NCBI GenBank assembly: GCA_944323245.1
Contig: CALURT010000001.1
Location: forward strand, 111,486 to 175,485
DNA: 64,000 nucleotides
DNA from: an uncultured Bacteroidales bacterium
GTDB taxonomy: Bacteria > Bacteroidota > Bacteroidia > Bacteroidales > UBA932
Direction: 5' to 3'
The translations under genes and the position numbers were made by a program. This document shows, one piece after another, positions 34,498-43,098 of this stretch. A model generated the notes under the pieces. That model did not search any database. It saw only the letters and a list, made by a program, of their open reading frames with translations, and was not told the DNA's origin. Within the stretch, counting starts at the first letter, position 1; the number at the start of each line of letters is the position of its first letter.

Positions 34498-35070
34498 ATG
34501 GAAATAAACGTATCTGTGGCTGACAAAAGCCACGCAATGTATGCTCAGGAGATTTGCGACGAAATGTATGTTTCGGCACAGGAAAGAGGCACGGGCATAG
34601 CAAGAAGGACTCCCGAGTACATAATCGGAAAAATGGAAGCCGGGAAAGCTGTCATAGCCATCTCCGAAGACGGCAGATTCGCAGGCTTTTCATATATCGA
34701 AACATGGGAAGGGAAAAAATACGTGGCCAATTCAGGTCTCATCGTGGCCCACGCCTTCCGCGGGATAGGACTTGCCAAACGTATCAAGCAAAGGATTTTC
34801 CAACTGTCAAGAGAGCTTTTCCCTGACGCCAAGATATTCAGCATCACTACGGGGGCCGCCGTCATGAAAATGAATTATGAAATCGGCTTCCGTCCGGTTC
34901 CTTTCGCCGAGCTTACGCACGACCCGGAATTCTGGAAAGGATGCATGGGATGCCGCAATTTCCCGATTCTCGAAAACAACAATTACAAGATGTGTCTCTG
35001 CACCGGTCTTCTGTACGACCCGAAAGAACACATCGCAATACAGAACGAAGTCATAAAAATGGCCCAATAA
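34498..35070 (+). CDS. GNAT acyltransferase, likely N-acylglutamate synthase of arginine synthesis
   Basis: The 190-residue protein starts MEINVSVADKSHAMYAQEIC and has the GNAT acetyl/succinyl-CoA motif near GLIVAHAFRGIGLAKRIKQR. A Cys-rich C-terminal part (WKGCMGCRNFPIL, KMCLCTGLLYDP) may bind metal. No classical argA or argJ is visible in the locus. This gene stands 22 bases before argG, so it is the best candidate for the first step, making N-succinyl- or N-acetylglutamate. Succinyl-CoA is favoured because the downstream carbamoyltransferase is the succinyl type. This is inference from context. The start at 34498 is chosen over an ATG at 34456 for family fit. Confidence 0.75.
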   Translation: MEINVSVADKSHAMYAQEICDEMYVSAQERGTGIARRTPEYIIGKMEAGKAVIAISEDGRFAGFSYIETWEGKKYVANSGLIVAHAFRGIGLAKRIKQRIFQLSRELFPDAKIFSITTGAAVMKMNYEIGFRPVPFAELTHDPEFWKGCMGCRNFPILENNNYKMCLCTGLLYDPKEHIAIQNEVIKMAQ

Positions 35071-35092
35071 CTCACTCTAAAAACCGAAAGTC

Positions 35093-36304
35093 ATGAACAA
35101 CAAAGTCGTACTCGCATTCAGCGGAGGTCTTGACACCTCATTCTGCGTTCCTTACCTCAAGAACGAAAAAGGTCTGGAAGTCCACACGGTAATGGTAAAT
35201 ACGGGCGGATTCTCCCCGGAAGAAGAAAAGAAAATAGAAAACAGGGCCTTGGAGCTCGGTGCCGCCACCCATACCACGATAAACGCGGTCGATACTTATT
35301 ACAAACACGGCATCAAGTACCTGATTTTCGGGAATATCCTGAAAAATGCCACATATCCGCTGTCCGTAAGTTCGGAACGTGCATTCCAGGCGATGGAAGT
35401 GCTGAAACACGTAAAGAAACTCGGTGCATCGTACGTGGCCCACGGAAGTACGGGAGCAGGAAACGATCAGGTAAGGTTCGACATTGTATTTGAAATCCTC
35501 GCACCTGAAGTGAAAATCATAGCCCCTATCAGGGAGTTGTCCATTACCCGTCAGGAAGAAATAGACTATCTTCAGAAGCACGGGTACAATTTCTCGTGGG
35601 AAAAGTCGAAATATTCCATCAACCAGGGACTTTGGGGGACAAGCATCGGCGGCGTGGAGACTTTGTCTTCAGACGGATACCTTCCGGAAGAAGCCTACCC
35701 GACCAAAGTGACGGAAACCACGCCGAAACACATCAGGATAGGATTTGAAAAAGGAGAACCTGTATCCGTAGACGGAGTGAAAATGTCGCCTGTAGAAGCA
35801 ATCAAGGCCGTCAGGGATGCCGCCGCACCGTACGGAATAGGAAGAGACATCCATGTGGGGGATACGATTATAGGCATCAAAGGCCGGGTGGCTTTCGAGG
35901 CAGCTGCGCCGATGATTATCATCAAGGCTCATCATCTGCTTGAAAAACACGTACTCACCAAAGGTCAGCTTTACTGGAAAGACCAGATTTCGGTATGGTA
36001 CGGCCAGCAGATGCACGAGGCGATGTATCTTGACCCTGTCCTGAGGGACATGGAGGCCATGATGGACAATATGGAAAAGAACGTGAGCGGAGAAGTGGAA
36101 ATCGCACTCATGCCATACCATTTCGCTGTACTCGGATGCAGCAGTGCGCATGACCTTATGAGCAGCAAGTTCGGCTCATACGGGGAAATAAACAAATCCT
36201 ACACCGGCGAGGATGTGGTCGGATTCACGAAAGTACTTGCCAATCCGCTCAAAATCTACTACAGCGTCAACGGTGAACACGCTGATGAAATCATAGAAAA
36301 ATGA
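35093..36304 (+). CDS. argG: Argininosuccinate synthase
   Basis: ArgG joins citrulline and aspartate using ATP. The 403-residue protein begins with the ATP-binding loop VVLAFSGGLDTSFCVPYL. It also contains YVAHGSTGAGNDQVRFD (conserved GxTGxGNDQ-like) and ELSITRQEEIDYL, and ends in the tetramerisation region. It starts 22 bases after the acyltransferase gene and its stop overlaps the argC start (ATGA). The sequence is of the Bacteroidota/plant-like ArgG subtype and intact. Confidence 0.97.
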   Translation: MNNKVVLAFSGGLDTSFCVPYLKNEKGLEVHTVMVNTGGFSPEEEKKIENRALELGAATHTTINAVDTYYKHGIKYLIFGNILKNATYPLSVSSERAFQAMEVLKHVKKLGASYVAHGSTGAGNDQVRFDIVFEILAPEVKIIAPIRELSITRQEEIDYLQKHGYNFSWEKSKYSINQGLWGTSIGGVETLSSDGYLPEEAYPTKVTETTPKHIRIGFEKGEPVSVDGVKMSPVEAIKAVRDAAAPYGIGRDIHVGDTIIGIKGRVAFEAAAPMIIIKAHHLLEKHVLTKGQLYWKDQISVWYGQQMHEAMYLDPVLRDMEAMMDNMEKNVSGEVEIALMPYHFAVLGCSSAHDLMSSKFGSYGEINKSYTGEDVVGFTKVLANPLKIYYSVNGEHADEIIEK

Positions 36305-37272
36305 TACGGGCAGCGATAGCAGGAGGAACGGGATATACCGGAGGGGAACTTTTCAGGATTCTGCTCCGTCATCCCGACGTGGAAATCACTGCGGCCACTA
36401 CGACATCTTCGGACGGGGTTCCCGTATATGAAATACACAGGGACCTTGTCGGAGAGACGGAATTGAAGTTCGGCAAGGAGCTCGGAAAGCCTGACGTGCT
36501 CTTCCTGTGTCTCGGACACGGATTGTCACGGGAATTCATCGACACGCACGAAATCGGCAGCGACTGCAGAATCATAGACCTCGGGAATGATTTCAGGACT
36601 GAGAAGAACTACGGCGGCAGGACATTCGTGTACGGCCTTTGCGAGGCATTCAGGGACGACATCCGCAATGCCGGGAACATAGCTAATCCGGGATGTTTCG
36701 CCACGGCAATCCAGCTTGCCCTGCTTCCGCTTGCGTCTCACAGGCTGATACGTGACGAAGTCCATGTTACGGCAATCACAGGCTCTACTGGGGCAGGGAA
36801 AAAATTGTCCGAGACTTCGCATTTCAGCTACAGGGACAACAATATTTCCATATACAAACTGTTTACACACCAGCACCTTGCCGAAATAAAGGCACATATA
36901 GGCGCAATATCCGGGACTGAACCCGTGGTGAATTTCGTCCCGATGCGAGGGGACTTCACAAGGGGAATCTTTGCAAGCGTGTACACGAGAGCCGTTCCGG
37001 GCATGACAGAAAAGGAATATTCGGATATTTACAACGGATATTATTCCGGCTCGCCTTTCGTATTCCTGTCGGAAAAGGGAGTTTCCCTGAAAGAGGTCGT
37101 GAATACCAACAAGAGTCTCCTGCATGTGGAACTGCATGACGGATACGTGCATGTCAGCTCCGTCATCGACAATCTCGTGAAAGGCGCATCGGGACAGGCC
37201 GTACAGAATATGAATCTCATGTTCGGGCTGCCGGAAGACAGGGGGCTCAGACTGAAACCGTCGGCATTTTAA
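36301..37272 (+). CDS. argC: N-acyl-gamma-glutamyl-phosphate reductase
   Basis: ArgC reduces the acylglutamyl phosphate with NADPH. The 323-residue protein has the nucleotide-binding start IRAAIAGGTGYTGGELFRIL and the catalytic Cys in NIANPGCFATAIQLALLPL. TGSTGAGKKLSETSHFSYR and the NFVPMRGDFTRGIFASVYT region follow. Length and motifs are normal. It overlaps argG by 4 bases and is followed by argD after 13. In this locus the substrate is probably the N-succinyl derivative. Confidence 0.96.
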   Translation: MIRAAIAGGTGYTGGELFRILLRHPDVEITAATTTSSDGVPVYEIHRDLVGETELKFGKELGKPDVLFLCLGHGLSREFIDTHEIGSDCRIIDLGNDFRTEKNYGGRTFVYGLCEAFRDDIRNAGNIANPGCFATAIQLALLPLASHRLIRDEVHVTAITGSTGAGKKLSETSHFSYRDNNISIYKLFTHQHLAEIKAHIGAISGTEPVVNFVPMRGDFTRGIFASVYTRAVPGMTEKEYSDIYNGYYSGSPFVFLSEKGVSLKEVVNTNKSLLHVELHDGYVHVSSVIDNLVKGASGQAVQNMNLMFGLPEDRGLRLKPSAF

Positions 37273-37285
37273 TGAATTATAAATC

Positions 37286-38425
37286 ATGGATTTGTTCAAG
37301 GTATATAAATTATGGGACATCGAGCCGGTCAGAGGACTCGATACGACGTTGTGGGACAGCGAAGGCAATGAATATACGGACCTTTACGGCGGTCACGCCG
37401 TGATTTCCGTAGGACACTGTCATCCGCACTATGTAAAGGCAGTGACGGAACAGGTACGCAAGCTCGGATTCTATTCCAATGCCGTGCGTAATTCCCTGCA
37501 GGACAAACTCGCCGCAAAGCTCGGCAAGGCAAGCGGATATGACGATTACTCCCTTTTCCTGTGCAATTCAGGGGCGGAAGCCAATGAAAACGCATTGAAA
37601 CTCGCCTCCTTCAGCACCGGAAGGGACAAAATCCTTGCTTTCGGCAAGGCTTTCCACGGAAGGACGTCCGGAGCAGTGGCAGTGACCGACAATCCGAAGA
37701 TAAAGTCGCCGTTCAATTACGACGGGAACGTTACTTTCGTCGAGTTGAACGATTTCGACACGATGGAAAGGGAGTTGGGGACATGGCAATATGCGGCAGC
37801 GATCATAGAGGGAATCCAGGGGGTCTCGGGGATTCACGAACCGACGGATCTTTTCCTGCAAAGCCTCACGGAGCTATGCCACAGGACCGGCACGATGCTG
37901 ATTTTGGATGAAATACAGTCCGGTTACGGAAGGACGGGCAGATTCTTCGCCCACCAGCACGCCGGGATAAAGGCCGACATCGTTACCGTTGCCAAGGGAA
38001 TGGCAAACGGATTCCCGATAGGCGGAGTCCTGATTTCTCCGATCATAAAGGCTGAATACGGGATGCTCGGGACTACGTTCGGAGGGAATCATTTAGCATG
38101 TGCTGCCGCCATAGCCGTATTGGAAATCATTGAAAATGAAAAACTCGTGGAAAACGCCGCCAAGGTCGGGGAATATTTCCGCACCAATCTTTGTCCGGAC
38201 GGGAAACCGCTTTATCCGATAAAGGAGTACCGCGGGCGGGGGCTGATGATAGGCCTCGAATTGGAAAAGGGACATGAAGACCTGCGGAACAGGCTGCTGT
38301 TTGAAAAGCATTTCTTCACCGGAGCCGCTGGGGCGGATGTGATAAGGCTGCTGCCGTCGCTCACCGTCTCCGAGGCCACAGCCGCATCGTTTATCGATGC
38401 GTTGAAGGAACTGGCTGCCGACTGA
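37286..38425 (+). CDS. argD: N-acyl-ornithine aminotransferase
   Basis: This PLP-dependent class III aminotransferase of 379 residues makes N-acylornithine from the semialdehyde and glutamate. Visible are LYGGHAVISVGHCHPHYV, the PLP-phosphate region NSGAEANENALKLA and the Asp in LILDEIQSGYGRTG. The Schiff-base Lys is in TVAKGMANGFPIGGV, followed by GTTFGGNHLACAAA. It shares the arginine operon's direction. After it, a long imperfect palindrome and a minus-strand transporter separate it from argF'. Confidence 0.95.
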   Translation: MDLFKVYKLWDIEPVRGLDTTLWDSEGNEYTDLYGGHAVISVGHCHPHYVKAVTEQVRKLGFYSNAVRNSLQDKLAAKLGKASGYDDYSLFLCNSGAEANENALKLASFSTGRDKILAFGKAFHGRTSGAVAVTDNPKIKSPFNYDGNVTFVELNDFDTMERELGTWQYAAAIIEGIQGVSGIHEPTDLFLQSLTELCHRTGTMLILDEIQSGYGRTGRFFAHQHAGIKADIVTVAKGMANGFPIGGVLISPIIKAEYGMLGTTFGGNHLACAAAIAVLEIIENEKLVENAAKVGEYFRTNLCPDGKPLYPIKEYRGRGLMIGLELEKGHEDLRNRLLFEKHFFTGAAGADVIRLLPSLTVSEATAASFIDALKELAAD

Positions 38426-38467
38426 ACCCGAAGGGAACGCAGCAGGTTACCCGCTCATTCTCCAGCA

Positions 38468-38590
38468 TAGGGAAGTCAGAGCAGGTGAGATGCAAGGCGC
38501 CGAGGGCGAGGCGAAAGGAGTTTACTGACGGTAAATGACTGAGCCGAGGCCCGAGAGCAACGCCGCAGATTGCCCGCTCTCACTTCCCTA
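38468..38590. repeat. Long imperfect palindrome between argD and the DMT transporter
   Basis: Arms 38468-38486 and 38572-38590 are 19 bases each with about four mismatches (shared core TAGGGAAGT). Between them lie GC-rich direct and inverted blocks and a small hairpin TTTAC/GTAAA at 38521-38535. The element fills the gap between convergent genes and overlaps the transporter's stop. It resembles the palindromic intergenic repeats seen in Bacteroidales genomes and may act as a bidirectional terminator. Confidence 0.7.
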
Positions 38591-39526
38591 CCCGTTGTCT
38601 TCGGGATTCCGGGCCTTACTCTTGTTCACAAGAAAGACCCCGGAAAATATCAGGATGACCGAAAGGACTTTAAGAATATTGAAGCGATCCATTCCCCAAA
38701 GGACTGCGGCAAAAGTAGAAACCACGGGCTGCACGTAATTGTACATGGCAACGAGGGTTGGCCGCAGGGCCTTTTGACCGATTGGGACAAGGAGATAGCA
38801 GAAAAACGTACCTCCGAGCATGACGAATGCGAGGGAAAGATATTGGTCAAGAGGGACTGAAGTCCATGAGGTGGAGACAAAATCGTCTATGGTAAACGGA
38901 ATCATGACAATGGAGGCGAAAGTGAACATCCATTTCATGAGGGTAACGGGAGAATATTTGCAGATCAGGTCTTTGAAAATGACGAGATATACGGCGTACG
39001 AACACTGGGCGGCAAAACAGAGCAGGTCGCCTGTGAGATCGGACGAACGTCCTGCGGTTTCCGTGACGGTATGAGACAGGCCGGGCAACAGTCTGTTCCC
39101 GAATACGAGCAGCAATGCGCCCGCTGCCCCGAGAGCGACTCCTCCGGCCTTTTTACCTGTAATCGGTTCTTTCAGGTAGACAGCGGCTATGAGCATGGCC
39201 ACTATCGGCAACGACGTGGTGATGACAGAAGCATCCACGGGGGAAGTCATGGAAACGCCGGTAATGAAAACGCCCTGATTGAAGATTATGGCGAACATTC
39301 CGGCAAAAAAGAGCCTGAGATAGTCTTTCCTTTCGATTTTTTCCTTTTTGGTGAAAATCGAGGCTATCCAGAAGAGAACCGCCGCTCCGTATATCCTCAC
39401 GTCGGTGACCACAAGCGGGACTACGAGTCCTCCGGACATCACATGTTTCGAAACAGGAGCCATGAGACCCCACATAACGGACGCCGCCAACATTGCCAAA
39501 TGGCCGATTTGCTGTCTTTTCGTCAT
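38588..39526 (-). CDS. EamA/DMT-family transporter
   Basis: The 312-residue membrane protein has ten predicted hydrophobic spans in two EamA halves: GHLAMLAASVMWGLMAPVSKH starts the first, and LLCFAAQCSYAVYLVIFKDL the second. The pattern YVQPVVSTFAAVLWG with a glycine- or proline-rich end is typical. DMT family members export amino acids, metabolites or nucleotide sugars. Its insertion in opposite orientation inside the arginine locus hints at amino-acid export but proves nothing. I choose ATG 39526; the frame continues upstream across the argF' start without a credible initiation site. A good promoter lies at 39547-39576. Confidence 0.87.
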   Translation of the reverse strand: MTKRQQIGHLAMLAASVMWGLMAPVSKHVMSGGLVVPLVVTDVRIYGAAVLFWIASIFTKKEKIERKDYLRLFFAGMFAIIFNQGVFITGVSMTSPVDASVITTSLPIVAMLIAAVYLKEPITGKKAGGVALGAAGALLLVFGNRLLPGLSHTVTETAGRSSDLTGDLLCFAAQCSYAVYLVIFKDLICKYSPVTLMKWMFTFASIVMIPFTIDDFVSTSWTSVPLDQYLSLAFVMLGGTFFCYLLVPIGQKALRPTLVAMYNYVQPVVSTFAAVLWGMDRFNILKVLSVILIFSGVFLVNKSKARNPEDNG

Positions 39527-39546
39527 TTTCTGAAAATTAAGGGCGG

Positions 39547-39576
39547 CAAAGATATTAAATTTCATTATATTGTCAA
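39547..39576 (-). promoter_or_regulatory. Promoter of the DMT transporter
   Basis: Minus strand: TTG (39574-39576), 19-base spacer, TATCTTTG (39547-39554). It lies 20 bases upstream of the transporter ATG, and the -33 element is only 14 bases from the argF' start on the other strand. Confidence 0.7.
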
Positions 39577-39590
39577 TCAAATTTTTGTTT

Positions 39591-40544
39591 ATGATAAATT
39601 TTACGTCCATAACCCAAATCGGAAACCTGAAAGAGGCCTTCGCCAAAGCCAGGTACGTGAAAGAGAACCCATTCGCCGACCAGAATCTCGGCAAGAACAG
39701 GACTCTGCTGATGATATTCTTCAATTCGAGCCTCAGGACGAGGCTGAGCACGCAGAAAGCTGCGATGAACCTCGGAATGAATGTAATTGTCCTCGACATA
39801 AATCAGGGCGCATGGAAATTGGAAACCGAAAGAGGCGCAGTCATGGACGGCGACAAGCCGGAGCATCTTCTGGAAGCCATTCCGGTGATGGGATGCTACT
39901 GCGACGTCATAGGAGTACGGTCCTTTGCCCGGTTCGAGAACCGTGACGATGATTACAACGAAAAGATACTCAATCAGTTCATAAAATATTCCGGCAAGCC
40001 GGTCTTCAGCATGGAAGCAGCCACGAGGCATCCGCTGCAGACGTTCGCCGACATGATCACGATAGAAGAATACAAGAAAAAGGACAGGCCGAAGATTGTA
40101 ATGACCTGGGCTCCGCATCCGAAAGCGCTGCCTCAGGCCGTGCCGAATTCGTTTGCCGAAGGCATCAATCTTACGGATTATGAATTCGTAATCACCCATC
40201 CGGAAGGATATGAATTGGATCCCAAGTTTACGGGAAATGCGAAAATAGAATACGATCAGGACAAGGCTTTTGAGGGAGCTGACTTCATCTACGCCAAGAA
40301 CTGGGCGGCCTACAGCGGGGACAATTACGGGAAAGTCCTGTCAATGGACAGGAACTGGACAGTGGACAGCCGGAAAATGGCGTTGACGGACAATGCCTTT
40401 TTCATGCACTGCCTGCCGGTGCGCCGCAATATGATCGTGACGGACGATGTGATAGAAAGTCCGCAGTCCATCGTAATCCCAGAGGCTGCAAACAGAGTGG
40501 TTTCGGCACAGACCGTTCTCAAGGAAATCCTGCTGTCGCTATGA
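39591..40544 (+). CDS. argF: N-succinyl-L-ornithine carbamoyltransferase (ArgF')
   Basis: This 317-residue transcarbamylase belongs to the AOTCase/SOTCase group. The carbamoyl-phosphate motif is NSSLRTRLSTQKAA rather than the STRT of ordinary OTCase. In the Bacteroides fragilis enzyme Pro90 determines preference for N-succinylornithine; the same residue is present here in MDGDKPEHLLEAIP at position 90. The HCLPVRRNM motif near the C-terminus is also present. The pathway therefore most likely runs through succinylated intermediates. The start is ATG 39591; the TTG seven codons upstream is less likely. The stop overlaps the argB start. Confidence 0.95.
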   Translation: MINFTSITQIGNLKEAFAKARYVKENPFADQNLGKNRTLLMIFFNSSLRTRLSTQKAAMNLGMNVIVLDINQGAWKLETERGAVMDGDKPEHLLEAIPVMGCYCDVIGVRSFARFENRDDDYNEKILNQFIKYSGKPVFSMEAATRHPLQTFADMITIEEYKKKDRPKIVMTWAPHPKALPQAVPNSFAEGINLTDYEFVITHPEGYELDPKFTGNAKIEYDQDKAFEGADFIYAKNWAAYSGDNYGKVLSMDRNWTVDSRKMALTDNAFFMHCLPVRRNMIVTDDVIESPQSIVIPEAANRVVSAQTVLKEILLSL

Positions 40545-41338
40545 AAATCAGGGTATTCAAAATCGGCGGAAATGTCGTGGACAACCCGTCGGCACTTGAA
40601 GGATTCGCAACCGATTTCGCCAAGATTTCCGGGCCAAAGGTCCTGATACACGGAGGCGGAGCATTGGCAAGCCGGATGCAGAAGAATCTCGGGTCCGAAC
40701 CGGTAATGATTGCCGGAAGACGGGTCACCGACGAAGAGACCCTGAAAATAGTCACGATGGTTTATGCCGGATGGTGCAACAAGTCCGTCGTTGCCCTGCT
40801 TCAGAAAAACGGATGCAATGCGATAGGGCTTTCAGGGGCTGACGGAGGCCTTGTAAAGGCTGACAGACGCCCGCCTGTCATGGTGGAACAGCTCGGAAAG
40901 ACCGTGGATTACGGCCGTGTGGGGGACATCAGGCCCGACGGTATCGACAATGCCATGATCTGCAGGCTGCTTAAGGCCGGACTGACTCCGGTATTCTGCG
41001 CCATAACGTATGACGGGAAAGGCGGGCTGCTCAACACCAATGCCGACACCGTGGCTTCGGCCATTGCCGTAAGCCTGTCACGCGTTACGGAGACAGAATT
41101 GGTCTACTGCTTCGAAAAGGACGGCGTATTGCTCGACAAGGATGATGAAAACAGTCTTATTCCGTCCATTGACCCGGAATATTTCGAGAAACTGAAAGCA
41201 GACGGGACGGTCGCCGACGGCATGCTGCCGAAATTGGAAAATGCCTTCAAAGCGATAGCCGCCGGTGTAGGAAAAGTGACAATCAAGAATTCATGCAATA
41301 TTTCCAATGACAGACAAACCGTATTGCTCGGAAAATAG
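40541..41338 (+). CDS. argB: N-acylglutamate kinase
   Basis: ArgB phosphorylates N-acylglutamate. The 265-residue amino-acid kinase fold shows IRVFKIGGNVVDN (phosphate-binding Lys), VLIHGGGALASRM, AIGLSGADGGLVKADRRPP and LNTNADTVASAIAVSL. The ATG overlaps the argF' stop (ATGA) and its end overlaps argE by 32 bases, so F'-B-E are tightly coupled. As in other Bacteroidota it differs in detail from E. coli ArgB and probably accepts the succinyl substrate. Confidence 0.94.
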   Translation: MKIRVFKIGGNVVDNPSALEGFATDFAKISGPKVLIHGGGALASRMQKNLGSEPVMIAGRRVTDEETLKIVTMVYAGWCNKSVVALLQKNGCNAIGLSGADGGLVKADRRPPVMVEQLGKTVDYGRVGDIRPDGIDNAMICRLLKAGLTPVFCAITYDGKGGLLNTNADTVASAIAVSLSRVTETELVYCFEKDGVLLDKDDENSLIPSIDPEYFEKLKADGTVADGMLPKLENAFKAIAAGVGKVTIKNSCNISNDRQTVLLGK

Positions 41339-42452
41339 GAATGCCTTGGACGAAGCGGTGGAACTGCTCGGACAAATGGTGGCCGTGCCGTCGGTTTCCT
41401 TCGAAGAAGCCGCCGTCTGCGACCTCGTGTCATCGTTCCTGTCTGCGAAAGGGATAGTCCATTCGAGGACAGGCAACAACATAATTGCCTTGAACAAAGG
41501 CTTCCGTCCGGGAAAGCGGACTATGATGCTCAATGCCCATTTGGATACGGTTCCGGCAAACGCCGGCTATTCTCTCGACCCTTACACGCCGGACTATGCG
41601 GAGGTCAGGAAGTTGACCGGTTCCGGCAAAGGGGAGATAGTCTACGGTCTCGGGAGCAATGACGACGGCGGGTCCGTAGTGTCCATGTGCGCTGCATTCA
41701 TGTATTTTTATGAAATGGAACTTCCTGTCAATCTTATGCTTGTCCTGAGTTGCGAGGAAGAAAGGTCAGGGCCTGGCGGAATGACATTGCTGTGGAAAAT
41801 GATGGAGGACGGGAAACTCCAGAAACCTGACTGGGCCATCGTGGGAGAGCCGACGGGAATGCGGGCGGCGACCTCTGAAAGAGGGCTTCTCGTCATAGAC
41901 GGAGAAGCGTCCGGCGTCGCCGGACACGCCGCCCGCATGGAGGGAGTCAACGCCCTTTACATTGCGCTTGACGACATAAACGCCATGCGGAACCACACTT
42001 TCGACAGGATATCTCCGACAATGGGGAAGGTCAGGCTTTCCGTCACACAGATCGAAGCGGGCACGGCACACAACGTCATCCCTGACAAATGCAGGTTTGT
42101 AGCGGACATCCGGCCCACGGAAATGTATGACAATGCGGAAATCCTGTCGGAACTGCAGGGCATCTGCAAAAGCAGGCTCAAGGCAAGGAATCTTGCCAAC
42201 AGATCTTCGGCCACACGGCCGGACTCCCCTCTCCTGCACTGCATCTCCGCATTGGAGATTCCCGTTTTCTCCTCCCCTACGACTTCGGACTGGATGAGGC
42301 TCGGGTGCGACGCCGTCAAAATGGGCCCGGGGGACTCTTCCCGCTCGCACAAGAAGGATGAATACATCACCCGCAGGGAAATCGAGGCCGGGATAAACGG
42401 GTATATTGCATTTTTGGAAAATTTTTTCGACCTTTATAGATTGGTAGGTTAA
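41307..42452 (+). CDS. argE: M20-family N-acylornithine/N-acylcitrulline deacylase
   Basis: The 381-residue M20 metallo-hydrolase has a metal His/Asp in MLNAHLDTVPA, the bridging Asp in GLGSNDDGGSVVS, a catalytic Glu pair in LSCEEERSGPGG and a C-terminal ligand region GPGDSSRSHKKDEYIT. In the arginine cluster it should remove the N-acyl (probably succinyl) group after the carbamoylation step, giving citrulline for ArgG. Whether it acts on acylcitrulline or acylornithine cannot be told from sequence. It overlaps argB by 32 bases. Its TAA lies within the first bases of repeat copy B. Confidence 0.88.
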   Translation: MTDKPYCSENRNALDEAVELLGQMVAVPSVSFEEAAVCDLVSSFLSAKGIVHSRTGNNIIALNKGFRPGKRTMMLNAHLDTVPANAGYSLDPYTPDYAEVRKLTGSGKGEIVYGLGSNDDGGSVVSMCAAFMYFYEMELPVNLMLVLSCEEERSGPGGMTLLWKMMEDGKLQKPDWAIVGEPTGMRAATSERGLLVIDGEASGVAGHAARMEGVNALYIALDDINAMRNHTFDRISPTMGKVRLSVTQIEAGTAHNVIPDKCRFVADIRPTEMYDNAEILSELQGICKSRLKARNLANRSSATRPDSPLLHCISALEIPVFSSPTTSDWMRLGCDAVKMGPGDSSRSHKKDEYITRREIEAGINGYIAFLENFFDLYRLVG

Positions 42453-42640
42453 GGAGCAGAACGAAGTTCTGCGACGGACCTCCCGGCGAGGGAGGTGGCG
42501 GAGGGTGGCGCCCCTTAGTAAGGGGCTGTCGCCACAGCGACTGGGGATTAAGAAAAAGTGGATTTCGCAGAAATCCTTAACGACGGTTCGACGAATTCCT
42601 TAGTCCTGAACAACATAAATTCGTCGAACTGACGTTAATT
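42449..42640 (+). repeat. Structured intergenic repeat, copy B (argE-mgsA)
   Basis: This 192-base element is collinear with copy A at 26947-27135 and begins and ends with the same bases (TTAAGGAGCAGAA and GACGTTAATT, directly before the mgsA ATG). The first stem is GCAGAAC/GTTCTGC with loop GAA. The second is ACCTCCC/GGGAGGT around the same loop GGCGA as in copy A. The third is CCCCTT/AAGGGG with loop AGT, and the fifth is GGATTTC/GAAATCC with loop GCA. The terminal palindrome is identical in both copies. Confidence 0.9.
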
Positions 42641-43096
42641 ATGGTAAAAAATATAGCATTGGTGGCGCATGACGCCAGAAAATTGGAATTGGTAAGCTGG
42701 GTGAAATTCAACGCCGGCTCATTGAAGGACTGTACATTGTATTGTACCGGAACTACCGGAAGACTCGTCGGTGAAGCATTGGACGAAATTCTCGGAGACG
42801 AAACTCCTGAAGTGGTGAAACTTCTGAGCGGACCTCTCGGCGGAGATGCACAGATTGGTGCGATGATAGCCGAAGGGAAGGTCGACATGCTCGTCTTTTT
42901 CTGCGACAACCTCATAGTGCAGGGACATCAGAACGACGTGCTGAGCCTCAGCCGCCTTGCATCTTTGTACAACATCCCGTATGCAACCAACAGGAGTACG
43001 GCTGACTTCATCATCTCGTCACCGCTGTACAGGGATCCGGATTACGTTCCTATTATCCCGTCCTGCATTGAAACCTACAAAAACAGAAAACTTTAA
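42641..43096 (+). CDS. mgsA: Methylglyoxal synthase
   Basis: MgsA converts dihydroxyacetone phosphate to methylglyoxal, an overflow bypass of glycolysis. The 151-residue protein has the family start IALVAHDARKLELVSWV, the phosphate-binding CTGTTG, the catalytic GPLGGDAQIGAMIAEGKVD, and DNLIVQGHQNDV with ATNRSTADF. Length is normal. Its place between argE and argH is unusual metabolically. It follows repeat B with no spacer, so the repeat forms its immediate 5' region. Confidence 0.96.
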   Translation: MVKNIALVAHDARKLELVSWVKFNAGSLKDCTLYCTGTTGRLVGEALDEILGDETPEVVKLLSGPLGGDAQIGAMIAEGKVDMLVFFCDNLIVQGHQNDVLSLSRLASLYNIPYATNRSTADFIISSPLYRDPDYVPIIPSCIETYKNRKL

Positions 43097-43098
43097 TC

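Noticed and set aside
39524..39799. Longer start for the DMT transporter (403 residues)
   Set aside because: The extra N-terminal 91 residues run antisense through the argF' start and are not transporter-like. A good promoter exists for the ATG at 39526.
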